DNA from: Corinectria fuckeliana
Lineage: Eukaryota; Ascomycota; Sordariomycetes; Hypocreales; Nectriaceae
Reading direction: 5' to 3'
Assembly (NCBI GenBank): GCA_019137255.1
Contig: WPDH01000060.1
Span: 248,001-312,000 of the forward strand
Length of the DNA stretch: 64,000 bases
Below the pieces are notes generated by a model. The model was not told where the DNA came from. It made no database searches and worked only from the letters and a program-made list of their open reading frames with translations. Every line of letters starts with the position of its first letter. Position 1 is the stretch's first letter. A program made the position numbers and the translations under genes. This document shows positions 22,426 through 34,592 of the stretch, in pieces.

Positions 22426-24176
22426 TCTGCAAGGCAGAGACTGCTGAGCCGCAGTCGGGCGACGAAGGCTTCAAAGAGGCGTGTTGAGCACGGGCTGAAG
22501 GAACGTCGAAGCGGAAAGGAGAACGCAGGGGCGAGAAACAGGGCGAGGACGGAGAGGGGTTGCGGTGCGTCGAGGGGCGATTTGGAGGCGAGGCACGGCG
22601 GCAACCGAAATCAGAGACAAAGCAGAGGTAGACTGCAGGGCATCCTTGGGCCAAGGTATCGAGGCCTGGCGGGGACGGTGGTGAGGAAACCCGAGCCGCG
22701 GTAGAAGCAGGATTCAAGCGAGAAGCCGGGAGGGTTGTTTGCAGGTCGGTCCTGCGTCGTCTCGAAGTCGTAAAGCAGTGTTGCGACGACAGGTCGTTGG
22801 AACGACGAGGGTGGACGAGGGCGAGGGTGAAGGTGAGGGTGAGGGTGAGGGTGAGGGTGAAAGGCGAGGCGAGGGCGGGACTTCGGCGGTGCAGAGTGAT
22901 GAAAGACGACGGCCTCTCTGATTCGGACTTCTGGCTTAGGTAGGGCGGGCGACACCAGAGCAGCAGCGGGCGTGTTAGGCGGCCTAAGTAACTTCTCAGG
23001 GAGGGAGACTGCGATGAGGGAGAATGCTGCGTGCTAACCACTACTACCTAGGTAGGTAGGTAGGTAGGTACTTAAGACGGCGCTGCGTACCCTACTTATT
23101 AGGTACCCGCGCAATAGGCACTGCACTTTCAGCGAACGAGATGAAGGCGCAAGAGAGATAAGGCGGGACCAGGACGGTCTAGTATCCAACGAGGCTTAGC
23201 TTGTTTGCCGGGGGTGTCGTTGAGATGGATGGGATTATTAGCTGGCTGGAGGTCGGCGGGAGGGGGGAAGGATGTTGCTGGGAAAAGGAGCCATCTACCC
23301 GTGCCAGGGGAAGACGTAGTTGACAGCTTATTTAAGTTACGAGCCCAACACCACTGGTAATTACTACTACCTACTACCTACCTGCACATACGAAGGACTA
23401 GAGGCAACTAATAGCGATAGGAAGTGCAAAAAGGTACCGCAGACGTTGCAAGTGCAGGGCCTAACTCTGCTCCTAAGTGGTATCGAGAGCGCCCTGGGCT
23501 TGGCTTGAGTTCGCGGCTGCGTGTGTGCGTTGCACGAAGTAAAGTACTTGGGTAGGTACCTACCTTCTTGTAATTCCTAGGCGAGATGCTGTTGATTAAT
23601 TGACCTGCGCTTGGCTTGGCTTGGACTGGCCAGGCAAGGCTGGGTCGCTGACAAGGGAGCCCCTTAAGCGACGGCCAGGCACGGATCTGAAACAGACAGT
23701 CTAGATTAGATTCGAGTCAACCGAGAACGAGTTGAGTTGACTGAACCGCGGCGGTTGTTGCCGTTACAAAGATGCTCATGACTTATTACTAGCAGGTCGT
23801 ACTATTGATTCTGCAGACGGGATGGTAGGAAAATACTTGGCTCCTAGGTACATGGGGAGTACCGTGATAAAGTAACCTAGATTTTTCGTCTGCTTAGGTA
23901 CTTGGTAATAATAACCCGTGTTGAACTCCTGAGCATCGCATTTGCTCTCAGGGGGCAGCGGCGACGAGGCTGTCTGTCTTTCTTTTGATCCATCCATTAA
24001 AGGAACAAACACCCCGAGGAGGCGTTAACTCCCTGTAGCGAGGGGGCGTTCCGAGGCGGGAAACTCGCACAAACCAACTAATCACAGCGCGACAATAGCG
24101 CCCCTCCCCGCCTCCGTCCTGGGCCTAGTGCGTGTACAAACGGATCGATCGACTTCCCTCTCTGAGCCATCCACCT
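22426..24176. other. nik-1 upstream region
   Basis: 1.75 kb with no supported gene. It contains a GAGGGT tandem array (about 22818-22860), an (AGGT)n tract at 23047-23070 and a Tc1-like insertion at its distal end. Confidence 0.55.
22837..22857 (+). repeat. G-quadruplex-type repeat upstream of nik-1
   Basis: Four GGG runs separated by TGA, a regular intramolecular quadruplex pattern, with two more GGG runs just before it. It is about 410 bases upstream of the nik-1 ATG, on the strand opposite to the gene's coding strand. Confidence 0.75.
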
Positions 24177-24178
24177 TA

Positions 24179-25453
24179 CAGTGGGGTGCAGAAAGTTTGA
24201 GTCCGCCGGAGGTACCGGCCGGGCCGGCCTAGCCTAAAAGGGCTGTTGTTATCATGCCGCTTTTTACCCCTTTTTTCCTCCTTTATTAACATAACAGTTA
24301 TGATGCCTTAAGGTAAGGAATTATCACTGTAATTACGATCCTAAATCTGTAAGCTTTAAAGGCTTGGCTGTGGGCTTACACAGATTAAAAGAGCTTATCC
24401 TAAAATCCCTCTTACTATAATTAAAACAACTATCTATTATGAAGCCTAACAAGATAATAATAACAGCCGGCCTTAGTTAGGGCGGCCTTAAGCAATTACT
24501 AAAGAGCAACACGATTTTATTTATAATATAGTTACATATATAAATCCTAATATCACAAATTGAGAGCTGCTAGATGAGATTAATAATATCTATAAAAAAC
24601 AGGCTCTTTAGTTAATCTTATATAAGTTAGGTCAGCAGAAATAGCTTTAAAGAAAGCAGCCCCTTTTAACCTCTTAGCATGCTAATCTTCAGCTATAGTA
24701 GGTAAGGCGTTATAAACACATTAATTAGAAGCATATAAAATAGAGTGATAAGTATATAGTTATATAAGGTTAAGAGGCCCGGCCTAAATAGACCTTCTTA
24801 AGACCTTGTGAGCAGCTTAAAGCAAGAGATGTTAAGCAGGTTAAGAGGTAAGAGGGGGTTAAGCAGATGTTTTAGGCTGCCTTTAGTGATAGCAATCCTT
24901 TACTTAACCACACAGGGCTTATAGTGTTAAACAGTAGTATTAACAGCTAGCATATTATTAATCTGTATAGTGCTGTTTTGCCTGACTTTCTTGCTTTTAA
25001 CAATATCTTCATATATAATAATACTACTATATATACAGCCTATATTGTTAGGCATCTTATATAGCAGCTAAGGGTTATAGTTATAATCTGGCCGCCCTAT
25101 TTACTAGACCTTAATCTAATTAAGAACTTATAGGTGTTAATAAAAGCTGAGATCTATCATCTTTATTTAGAGCTTAAGACTACACCTAATACAGAAGAGA
25201 CTCTAGCCCAGCTTATAGCAGCAGCAAAGGAAGCTTAGCATGCAATTAATAAAGCAGTCCTAAAGAACCTAGTAGATATAATACCTTATAGAGTAGCTAT
25301 AGTTATAAAAGCTGAGGGTTGGTATACGAAATACTAAGAAATGTTGATGTTAATAACTTAGGTCACTTAAAGCAGCATGATAATAACAGCCCTTTTAGGC
25401 TAGGCCGGCCCGGCCGGTACCTCCGGCGGACTCAAACTTTCTGCACCCCACTG
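24179..25453 (+). mobile_element. decayed Tc1/mariner-type transposon
   Basis: 1275 bp flanked by TA on both sides (24177-24178 and 25454-25455), the Tc1/mariner target duplication. Terminal inverted repeats of about 85 bp begin CAGTGGGGTGCAGAAAG and differ at about two positions. The interior is AT-rich and contains a transposase relic with many stops. The inverted repeats are GC-rich and nearly unmutated, unlike the interior. Confidence 0.92.
24500..25337 (+). pseudogene. Tc1-like transposase relic
   Basis: Conceptual translation keeps recognisable blocks: WSDE-like S-D-K near the first catalytic Asp (about 24740), WPPY..DLN.I.NL (25089-25136) and a C-terminus ending EGWYTKY then TAA at 25335. 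The block normally reading YSPDLNPIENLW has Ser and Pro codons changed to Leu, the catalytic Glu to Lys, and Trp to TAG. All are transitions of the CpA-to-TpA or TpG-to-TpA kind. It is non-functional. Confidence 0.85.
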
Positions 25454-27456
25454 TAGGTGCTGCTAGAGAGATGCCCCTAATAGCCTCCCAGCAGCCCAAG
25501 TGCCCAAACATCAACCCTGGCTCCCTGGCCCCTAGCATGGAAAGCTCGTCCTTTCCGCAGGCGGCCCACAGACTTGCCGCTGCCACATGCCACCTGGCTC
25601 AAGACCATTTGAGCAGGATGAAGCTTCCATTAATTATTCGTCTAGAATGCGGAACTCACTCAAGCTCGTGGAAATACCCTCGTCTCTTCGGCATGGGGAC
25701 TACTCTGGAACGTACGTACGTGCGTAGCACCATCCATTCATAGGTGCCTTTCATCCTAAACCGCCTCTTTCTCATGCCTTCTCCTCCCGCTGTCAGGGTC
25801 CGGCTACGAACTACATGTAGCATGCGCGTATTGCGTAGGTTGGGTACGTAGGTGCATGCGGCCTCCAATGGGGGCGTACGCGACCTCGATGGATTAAGCT
25901 GCACTCCCGCTTTTTGGGTCGTAGACGATAATTGCTTGTCGCATCTCCCCGGGTTGCTGCGTGAGGCTCGGGGCGGGTTCGTAAAAAGCACCCCGAAGCG
26001 CACGGGTTTGTCCATTTCCGCCAGTCCGTTTCTGCCAGAAACCTTGGTAGGTAGGTATTAGATAAATAGTATCTTGCGATTTTTTTTTTTCTGATTTTTT
26101 TCGTTGGCCCCATCCTAGGATCCTTTTTCTTGAACGCCGGTAGTCGCTGTGGGCATCCATGGATGCGTCAATGAATCCAGGGAGTTTGTGTGGGGAAGTT
26201 TGAGACAGCTCACACTGTATGGAGACATGCAGGGTCGGCTTGAGAGCACCACGTCGGCGACTCTGACATATTATTATCACAGTGTACATACGTTGAGAGG
26301 CCCTCCCGGAGCGCGCGGGTCCAGCACGACTCGAGCAACCATGCGACGATGGCAGCGGGGCTTGATACGGGCAAGGCTAGCAAGCTCAGCAACATTGCTC
26401 ATTGCAATCTCGTGTTGAGATTCTAGCACCAGATGTCCAACGGTCGTGGGCGTCTTTGATTCGCGATCCATCGTCGCACAGCCTCCGAAACAGACGCCCG
26501 CCTTCTCGGCATCTGTAGATCAACAGTCCGTCAAAAGGTGGTAGTGAATGGGAGGCTAGCCGCCGCCTGGCGGGCCTACAGGCCAAGCACAATGAGCCTA
26601 TGTATCCTTTGTTTGAATATATGCTCCGTGGGCAGCGCCGAGCCTGCACTAGGTTCGTACCAACGAGGTCGTCGAGTGAGAGACGGTTGGGGGCGCGCGG
26701 GATGGACGGTTGTGAGTAGCGCCAGTGACGGACGTTTTGGCGTTTCAGAGTTCCGATGATTGTCATATCCCAAGACCAGTCAAGGCCAACCCGGTCGTTC
26801 CCTGCGGGATGCCAGATGCGAAGAGAAGGAAATGGTTCTCCTTCCATTGATCGACTCGGAGGCTCTGGCCTGGCGTACATACCCTCCCAGCGTACGAGAG
26901 CTTGAAGGGAGAGGTGCCATAGGCCGGCAGGATGCTAGCTCCCGGTCCACTTCGTGCTGGGCCGAGCAAGATCAGACGGGCATGACATCGCTAGCACGGT
27001 CGCGAGAGTGGATGCAAGTGGGGAGTTGAACTGTGCGGTGACGCGGGTCCAGGATTCAGGGGACTTGGTTGCGTGGGTGGGCCGGGTATATATCAGCCAC
27101 CCACGTCATACGGGGCTGCACGACCGATTGGTCTTTGATCCATTCGTCGACAGCATGAGACCTAGCGCCGTGGGCAATCACATCGCCTGAAGGGAGGGCA
27201 GGTTGGACGTTGGCAAGGACGGGAGGGAGGAGGCTTGGGTGTCAAAGGAGAGAGGTTAAGAGGTCATCTCAACATTTCCTTTATTGACAGGTAGCCTGCC
27301 TTCAAGGCTGAATGCATCGCCGCCGTTCTGTGTTCTGCGTGCTTCGGATGAGAGACAGCACAGATCAAGCCAGTTACAAACAAGTAGTACTACATAGTTG
27401 GTAGGTATTCAGTCCCTGAGCCAATGGGACTGCCCCATGCGAGTGCTCGTACACAT

Positions 27457-27467
27457 GTACGAAGTAC
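27457..27467. promoter_or_regulatory. GTACGAAGTAC motif
   Basis: Exact copy of the recurrent 11-bp near-palindrome. Function unknown. Confidence 0.35.
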
Positions 27468-27824
27468 AAAGAATCACTTCCTAGGCTGTGTTCAACTTCA
27501 AGTTACAGCTTTTGTGTGGTTGGTTGTGGCATTATTTCGTTCTCCGTGGAAAATGCCGTTGATTGCCTTCACCGCCCAAGTGGCATGATATACGTTACGG
27601 CCGCGGAGGGCAGGAGCGAGTTGGGGTACATGATGCGCAACTGGGGCGGGCAACTCAGTACACTAGGCCCTAGATACTAATGCTCCATCGGTCACAGGCG
27701 GCATCTGCACATGTGCAACTTTGTCTTGAAAACCAAGGAACGATATCAGTCAGTCACTTGGAAAGTTGGAAGTCCCCAGCAGCGAATAGGAGAAGTGATG
27801 CCGCGCCAAGACTGTACAAAGACG

Positions 27825-27835
27825 GTACTTCGTAC
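27825..27835. promoter_or_regulatory. GTACTTCGTAC motif
   Basis: Exact copy on the opposite strand, about 360 bases from the preceding copy. Confidence 0.35.
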
Positions 27836-30323
27836 AGCACGGTGCCCAAACCGGCGCACGGCAGGCACGCATGCCATTCCCACGCATTGCATTGCCGCCG
27901 TTACCAGTTAGGTAGAGCCCCGGTGCAGCAGCCATTGATCATTGATCCTGTCTGCTTCGTGCACCCTCTCCAGCCAATTCCCTTGCTTCCCTCGCGCTGT
28001 TTCCCCCAGTCATGTCTCGCCCTTGGTGTCCATCAAACAGAAGCTAATCTCTCACCCTCCTTGGCGCCTCTTGCGACGCCCCGTCCGTGGACAAGCGGCA
28101 GTCATTCATGTCGATCTCGAGCCCGGCGCCGCCACCACGACAGCGTCGCCGTTCGCCCTCGGAGGCAGCCAAAGGTCACTGGCCAAGTATCTAGGCACGC
28201 AAACACGCCTGCCGAATATATATGGATGCGGAACTTGAAAGTGATAACCCTTGAGCTGAAACCCGAAACAGACACAAGGCCACCATTGATCGTCACGAGG
28301 GTTGTCCTTCGTTTCCAGGCGCCGCCACACCGTTCATTCAAAGCCTTTTGGTGGTGATTTTAGGTACCTGTAGGGGCGTGCTACGTACAGTGACTTTCTT
28401 TCCGTCTACAGATCTGCATCTGTCCGGCTCGACGGCTGGCCCCTTGAAACGCCCATCGTTCATCCAGCTCGACGGTTCATTCCACTCGCCGCCGGCTGCT
28501 CTGTTCTGTGATGAGTAAGTTGCACGGGTTTTCAGGGCCACCCACCTGGTGAGCGAAATGAACATACTAAACGGCCGGTACATAGCCAAAGGGGGTGGTG
28601 GGTGGCAAAGGGGGCTAGAAAGTGTGGGTGACAGACAGGCGGATCAGCGACTGAGGCGGCGAAGTCAGGCTGGTACAGGCTGGCGATACCGAAGCCTCAC
28701 AACCATCAAAACCACAAAAAGGCTCCCAAGCGCGGACAGCCTCGAAAAGCGCGCCTCGCGCTTCGCAGTCCGTCCATCCGTAATCTTGACCGCCTTCAAA
28801 AAGACCTCATTACATTAATTAATACTGCGTTACTGCGTTGCATTTTATCTCTATTTCGTACGTACGTACGTTCATTGCTTCCATAGTACACGCATGTACT
28901 CATCTTGCGCTGTCTGTCTCGGCTCCGCTCCCCAGGGCCTCCGCCTTCAGTACTAGAGGCGCCCGTTAGACCCTGAATGCCGTCATCACGGCTAATCTGG
29001 TTGGGAGCCCGACGACGCCAACTCGTTGGACGCTGCTCCACCGCTCCGCTCGGAAGCCTCGTGTTCCAGCGCGTTACACATCCAAAGGTTCCTCCTCCAT
29101 CAATGGATCCTCCAGAGTTTTGACTCCTGTCGCCCTACGGCGCCACGCCATGCCCATCTCAATCCCAATATCAGAGCCAAGTCGGTACCTGCTTAGGTAA
29201 GTAACATCAGCGTATTCTACATGGCACATAGCGCCTCGTTCGAATGGAGTGGACAGCTGGCTCTATATGTACTTCGCGACCCTTCACCATGAGATCGAAT
29301 CGGCCGAGTCTCTTTCGTTCCTAGGTACCTACTTAGGCCTACCACTCACGCGTAGAGAGCTTGACTCGGCGAGCCCCGAACCCAAAGCCAGGCTGATGAG
29401 GGATCCCTCAGTACTATCCAGTTTCAATAAGACGACATGATTGCCGCATCACTACTACTACTCGCCCTACCACTGTTAGCTGCTCCAGTGGCTCCTTCGA
29501 CCTTGCGTGTCAAGTGATGCCGCCCTCGGTTGCACAACGCAGGGCCTTCGGGTGGTCATTCGCCCTTCAACCTGCCTTGCGTTCGTCGTGCGTCGTGCGT
29601 CGTGCGTCGTCACTCGCGTTGCGCTGCAGTATGTAGATTGACAATCTCGACGAACAGGGTTCCTCGCGATAAAGGCCATGTGGACGATGACGGCACCATC
29701 CTTCCGCAGCGAGGACGCACAGGGAGAGGCCAATATGGCGAACCGCATCTCCCTGCCGCGTCCTACCCTGTCAACTGTCCATTGTTTAAGATAGACATGT
29801 CGATTGTTACCAGATCATCCCGATGCCGAGAAGGAATTATACGTACCTTGCATGCCTCGACCTGGAAACCGTTTCACTTTGACCACTTTGACGAACGTAC
29901 GAGGTGACGCAGGGCAAAAGAAAACGCTACGGCTCCATTCTCTCGCTCTCTTCTCTCCCTCACTTCCCTCACTAGAGTCCCTTCATTATACCGCAGCTTG
30001 GTTGTCCAGTTCCCAATTTGCTTGTAGCACACCCTTGCGTACCTAGTATGTGACCACCACAATAAACAACCACCATCACCTGACTACCTGCAGCGACGAA
30101 TGAGGGTATCTGATGCCTTTCCATCCAGTCCAGATATCAAAAATAACATATTAAAAAAATGCAACGCGATCGAAGCAAGGGGTATTATCCCTTCCATGGC
30201 TATTTCCGTCTCCAATCACTCAATCATTGCTGCTCTCACCTTGATTCCTTCGCTAACGATTCTGTCGTTCCAACCCTCATGTCCACCTTCTTCTTATCCA
30301 TATCCTTCAGCTTCACGCAGCTC

Positions 30324-33300
30324 TCATCGCCGCGGCAGGTTGTTCTGTCCAAAGTTGCCCGAAAAGGCTGGCCCTCTGCCTGTATTCCACCCCTGCGTGA
30401 CACTGTTCTTGACGATTTGTGCTGCCGCCGCCGTGGCCTGCTGCCGCTCCTTCTGGCGATGCCTCTCCTTAAGGTAGTGCGCCGCTTCGGGTCGCATGCG
30501 AAGGATTCGCAAGATCATATCGTCGCTGGGGTCCGCCTGCGCCTCGCGCCGTTTGGCCTCCTTGGCCTTGCGCATTGTGCCCAGGTTGCGGCTCATCATA
30601 ATGCTCTTACCGCGCCGGATCGTACCCATGCTGGCAAACGCTCCTGCGCCGCCAAACGTCGCCCCAAACGTCGCCGGTGCCGACAAGCGGTTTTGCTGCG
30701 CGTTTTGCTGCTGCAGGGCTTGCTGTGCGCGCTGGGCCGTCGCAGCAGCCATTCGCTCCGACTCGCGAATGAGACTGTTCGTGTCCTCGAAGTAGAAGAA
30801 GTTCAGCGAGGCCAGCTCGTGCCACTTAGGCGACTTTAGCACCTCCGCGGGAACTCCTAGCTGCTCTCCTGATTGCTCGTCCTTGGCGTTGAAGAAGACG
30901 AATAGCATCTCCAGCCAGTGGTAAACTACATCGAGCTCCTTGCGAGTGAGCGGCCGCTGCTGGGAAGGCTTCTCCGACAGTGGCGGCACCAGCAGGAACT
31001 CGATGACCATGAGGACTTCCTTCCAGAGTCGTGTCATGACTGCGATCATTGTCGTGTCCGTCAAGGTCTGTTTCATGATGGCGAAGTTCTCGTCAAAGTA
31101 CGCGAAAAGGGGGGTCAGCGCACTCTCGATTTGACTCGGCGTCGTGGCAGGCATTGTCGAGGCGCGCTTCTTCCACAGACTCGTGACAGATGCTCCAAGG
31201 CCACCGGTGCCCAAGAGGTTTCGTAGTGTCTCAATAGACAAGGTAGCATTGATCTGAGTAGTGAGCTGCTTCACGTTAGCATGTCTGCCTCGAAGCCCTG
31301 GACTGGCGGGTCACTCACCTTGTCTGTAATTTTGCGTACCATGTCTCTCTCGGTTCGCTTGAGGTGTCGGAAAGCTTTACCAAAGTGAAATTGGATGTCG
31401 TCTCGCTCGCCCTCCATGCTGACTCTGATCAACAATCGACCTTGTGAATCCAGGTCCAGCCAGAACTCTCGGGGTAGATAGTCGCTGAAATGAACAGGGT
31501 CCAACTTGAGCGAGGTCCGGCCCACGTAATCGTGGTCGCCGAAAGTGTCATAGTCCCAAATTGTTGCAATCATATTCACAGGGCCCTGGACTGTGATATC
31601 AAAGGTCTCATCCCACCTTGGGTTGAGGTTCTTCGCGATGATCCTCGTCTTGTGGAGGCGTTTCTGGTATTCGTCACCAAACACCACATAAGGGTCACTG
31701 TAACCGTTGGGATCGCAAGCTTTGAGATCCTCAGCCTCCACCACTTTGATCGTGAACGTGTACTTGTTTGGCCTGCGGGCCTTTTTCTTTGGCCCGTCGA
31801 TCTGTTCAAGCAAGGCGGCACAAGCATCCGGATCCATAGTCCTTTCAAGCTTGTCCAGCTCCTGCATAGCATACTCGATGTTGTTGAGCTTCACAAAAGA
31901 CTGCAAGAGGTTAACATGTGGCTGTGTCAAGACTGGCTGGCACCCTCCCTTACCTCGGCGTAGAACTGGAATGGTTCAACGCGGTCCTTGTTGTTCCAGG
32001 CATCCTTGGCTAACTGCATCCACTTTTCTTGGGTAGATTGGGTTTGAGCTGCCAGTTCCTCGGCTGATGGACGATCCATTTCCTTCGCAAAGCGTTGATC
32101 AACAACTTCGCAGTACTTGCCAATGCCCGTGGCGAACGATCTTGCGAGGGCCGTCATAAACCGGGCATGGTGCTCGGCGTTGTCCCACTCCAGCTTGACA
32201 ACCTGGTCGATAGTCTGGTTGAACAGCATGAACATATCGATGATGGACACACTGTGCCGTTCCGAATCCAAGGGGATATGGTCAGGGCTCTCCGTGCGGA
32301 CTTGGAACTGATCCTGCTTAATGGCCTGGTCCACATATTCCTCCATTCTGTTTTCAGCCGCGCCGATCCAGCGCCACACAAAATCAACCAGGAGATTCTC
32401 GATATTGAAGGCGAATGGCCGTCCAGGGAGAGACTCCGAGTGTATTCGGCGAATCTCGACCAGTTCCTTATATAAATCAAAGCCGTCTTGTATGTCGATT
32501 TCCGTCTCATTCTCGGCAGCGCTCTGTAAGATGGTTTGAATGATGGCGTTGCCATCTTCCTCGAAGCTAGGGAAGATCTCTTCAACAAGAATAGCTAATG
32601 GATTCACCCCCATTATCTCAGGAGTCTTCTTATATCGCTTCTTGATCCGATCGCACAGCTTGATGACTGTCTTGCCGAGTTTGACTACATGACCAAACTC
32701 CCATTCTTCCCGATGTGCTGGTATTTCCTTCTCCATGTACTGGCGGTATGCGTCTGCGGCCCGCTGGCGGAGTGCCTGGGAGAGATGCTCGGCAAATTCA
32801 GATGCAGCGTCAACTCTCGGCGAGAAGCAAGGGTCGCTCATGATATGCTGGTCCAAAATGAATAAGACTGCGGCGATCTGAGGCGGCTTTACATCATAGC
32901 ACTTCTCCATCAGGTCATAGAGCTCGCGCAAAAGGGTCTCGTGGATGCTAGAAAGGGTGTGCTGATAGACGGCAAAATCATGGACAGTCCATCGGCTAGG
33001 GTCAATCTCCGATAGGGGAGTGCTGTATTGGTGCATGTGTGGATGCTTCTTTGGCTCGGGGAGCTGCGTCTTAACAAAATCAAAGACGGCATCCAGTTCT
33101 TCAGGGACCAACTCACGGTCCACGAATTTGCGCGCGGCCACTTCGAGTAGAACAATGAGCCTCGAAAATTGAGGGACTCGCCATCTCACGCACAACTCGG
33201 TCAAGAGGTCCATGGACTGTTTAGAGAGGGGCTGATAATCAAGGTCTGGGTCGGCGTGGATCTGGTCAAAGGACATGGCTTGTTGGAGAATGTACTTGAG

Positions 33301-34539
33301 AAAGGCCCTGGGGTCTTGAGGAGTGAACGTGTATATGGCCTCCTCGACGGCCCTGATGCTGGGGTCGTTGAGGGATAGAGATGCCAAGTTCAGCGACGGG
33401 TCAAAGGATAGTGTACCATCAGCGGAGTTGGAGAGGGCACGACTAAGGTCTGCATAGGCTCGGTCGTCAAAGGTGGACTGGGGACGGCTCGGCAGGGCCT
33501 TATCCAAGGCACTGGTCGACGACTTAGCCAGCTCTGGCTTCGCCATTAGGACATCGAGGATCATCTTGGAGAGATGAGGTGTCTCGGACTCTTTCCATTC
33601 TAGGTATGACTCCTCCAGGTCAAAGTCCTGGCTCCGGAGGGCGCCGGGCAAGTTTGAATTCAGCCTGGCCTGATAGGCCTTGAGGTCCCTCAGAGCCGCC
33701 TCCTCAGTCCACACCTGACGGTTCTCGTTGATCTCAGCCTGCACTTCGGAGAAGCTCAGGCCAAATATGCTAGCGACAACTTGGACCATGGGCATGTCTT
33801 TGACATCGTAACTCAAGGGCACGACGACTTCTATTGTGGTGCCCGCGCCATCAGTCCCACCGCCAACCAAGTCTTGGTCATTGGTGAGCAGTTTCTTCTC
33901 GAGGAGGTTGAGCTTGGACATGAGTTCGGGTTTGTCGCGGTCGTGGCCGAGGTCTCGATTGATCGTGGCAATCAGGCGAACAAAGAGGGCGAGGTGTCGG
34001 TCGGGGAGGAGCTTCCAGGAGTCGTCGTCGGGGGCGGCGCCCTTCTGGGCAGCCTTGGTGGCGGCGGAGTAGAATATCAGGATGAGCGGCTCTAACTTTC
34101 TCTCCTTGTCAATGGTTTTACGAAAGTTGCGCTCGGAGAAGGCAGTGTATGCTTCAGCAAATGTCCTCTTGACGGTGGCATCGTTGTAGCCAGGGAGGCG
34201 CTCGCTACCCCTGAGGACGCCGCCAACTCTGTCGAGGAGGGCGTTGGCGAAGTTGTGCGGCAGCTTCAGACTAGAGGAGGTGCCGGAGACGTATTCCTGG
34301 ACTAGCAGCCCGACGCTGGTATGTGTCCGAGTGGGCTGCTTGGGAGCCGCGACGTATTGCTTTCGCTTAGCTTTGGGCTGCAACAGATAGTGCAGATAGG
34401 CGGCGCGCAAGGCGAAGCTGCGAGCCTCTTCATGCTCGACGACGATGTGCTGGGCCCTCGACGCTGCGCGGCCTCTGCCGATGTCCTTGCTGCTGTTGAT
34501 ACGGCGGCCATGCCAGGAGGTTCGGGATGCTAACGACAT
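30324..34539 (-). CDS. Munc13-like protein with MHD and C2 domains
   Basis: Three exons: 31954-34539, 31319-31900 and 30324-31265 (1369 residues). The N-terminal about 600 residues carry fungal conserved blocks (ALRAAYLHYLLQPKAKRKQ, DDDSWKLLPDRHLALFVRL). An MHD1-type helical region follows (about 600-850). A C2 domain lies near residues 905-1010 with calcium-type Asp loops (ACDPNGYSDPYVVFG and WDYDTFGDHDYVG). An MHD2-like region and a Gln/Arg-rich tail close the protein. This is the architecture of UNC-13/Munc13 proteins and of fission yeast Ync13, which tether vesicles and coordinate exocytosis at sites of growth and septation. The ATG at 34539 is chosen: the frame is open 36 codons further but has only a TTG, through a (GACATC)n-like repeat. 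Introns are 53 nt each. Confidence 0.88.
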
Positions 34540-34592
34540 GGCGATGTCGGCGTCGGCGTCGGCGTCGGTGTCGATGTCGATGTCGATGTCGC
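34540..34592 (-). repeat. GAC-ATC/GAC-GCC hexanucleotide-like repeat in the Munc13-like leader
   Basis: Read on the minus strand, alternating GAC with ATC, ACC or GCC directly precedes the start codon. It is in frame with the gene and would encode alternating Ile/Ala and Asp if translation began upstream. Confidence 0.8.

Larger units (their letters stand above)
25456..30323. other. long gene-free intergenic region
   Basis: 4.9 kb between the Tc1-like relic and the Munc13-like gene. No open frame here has convincing protein composition; the longest (27680-28357 plus) looks like a chance frame. It holds two exact copies of the GTACGAAGTAC motif and several CGTACGTACG runs. Confidence 0.5.

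Noticed and set aside
27680..28357. 225-codon open frame on the plus strand
   Set aside because: His/Arg/Ser/Pro-rich without any domain, and overlapped by equally long frames on the other strand.
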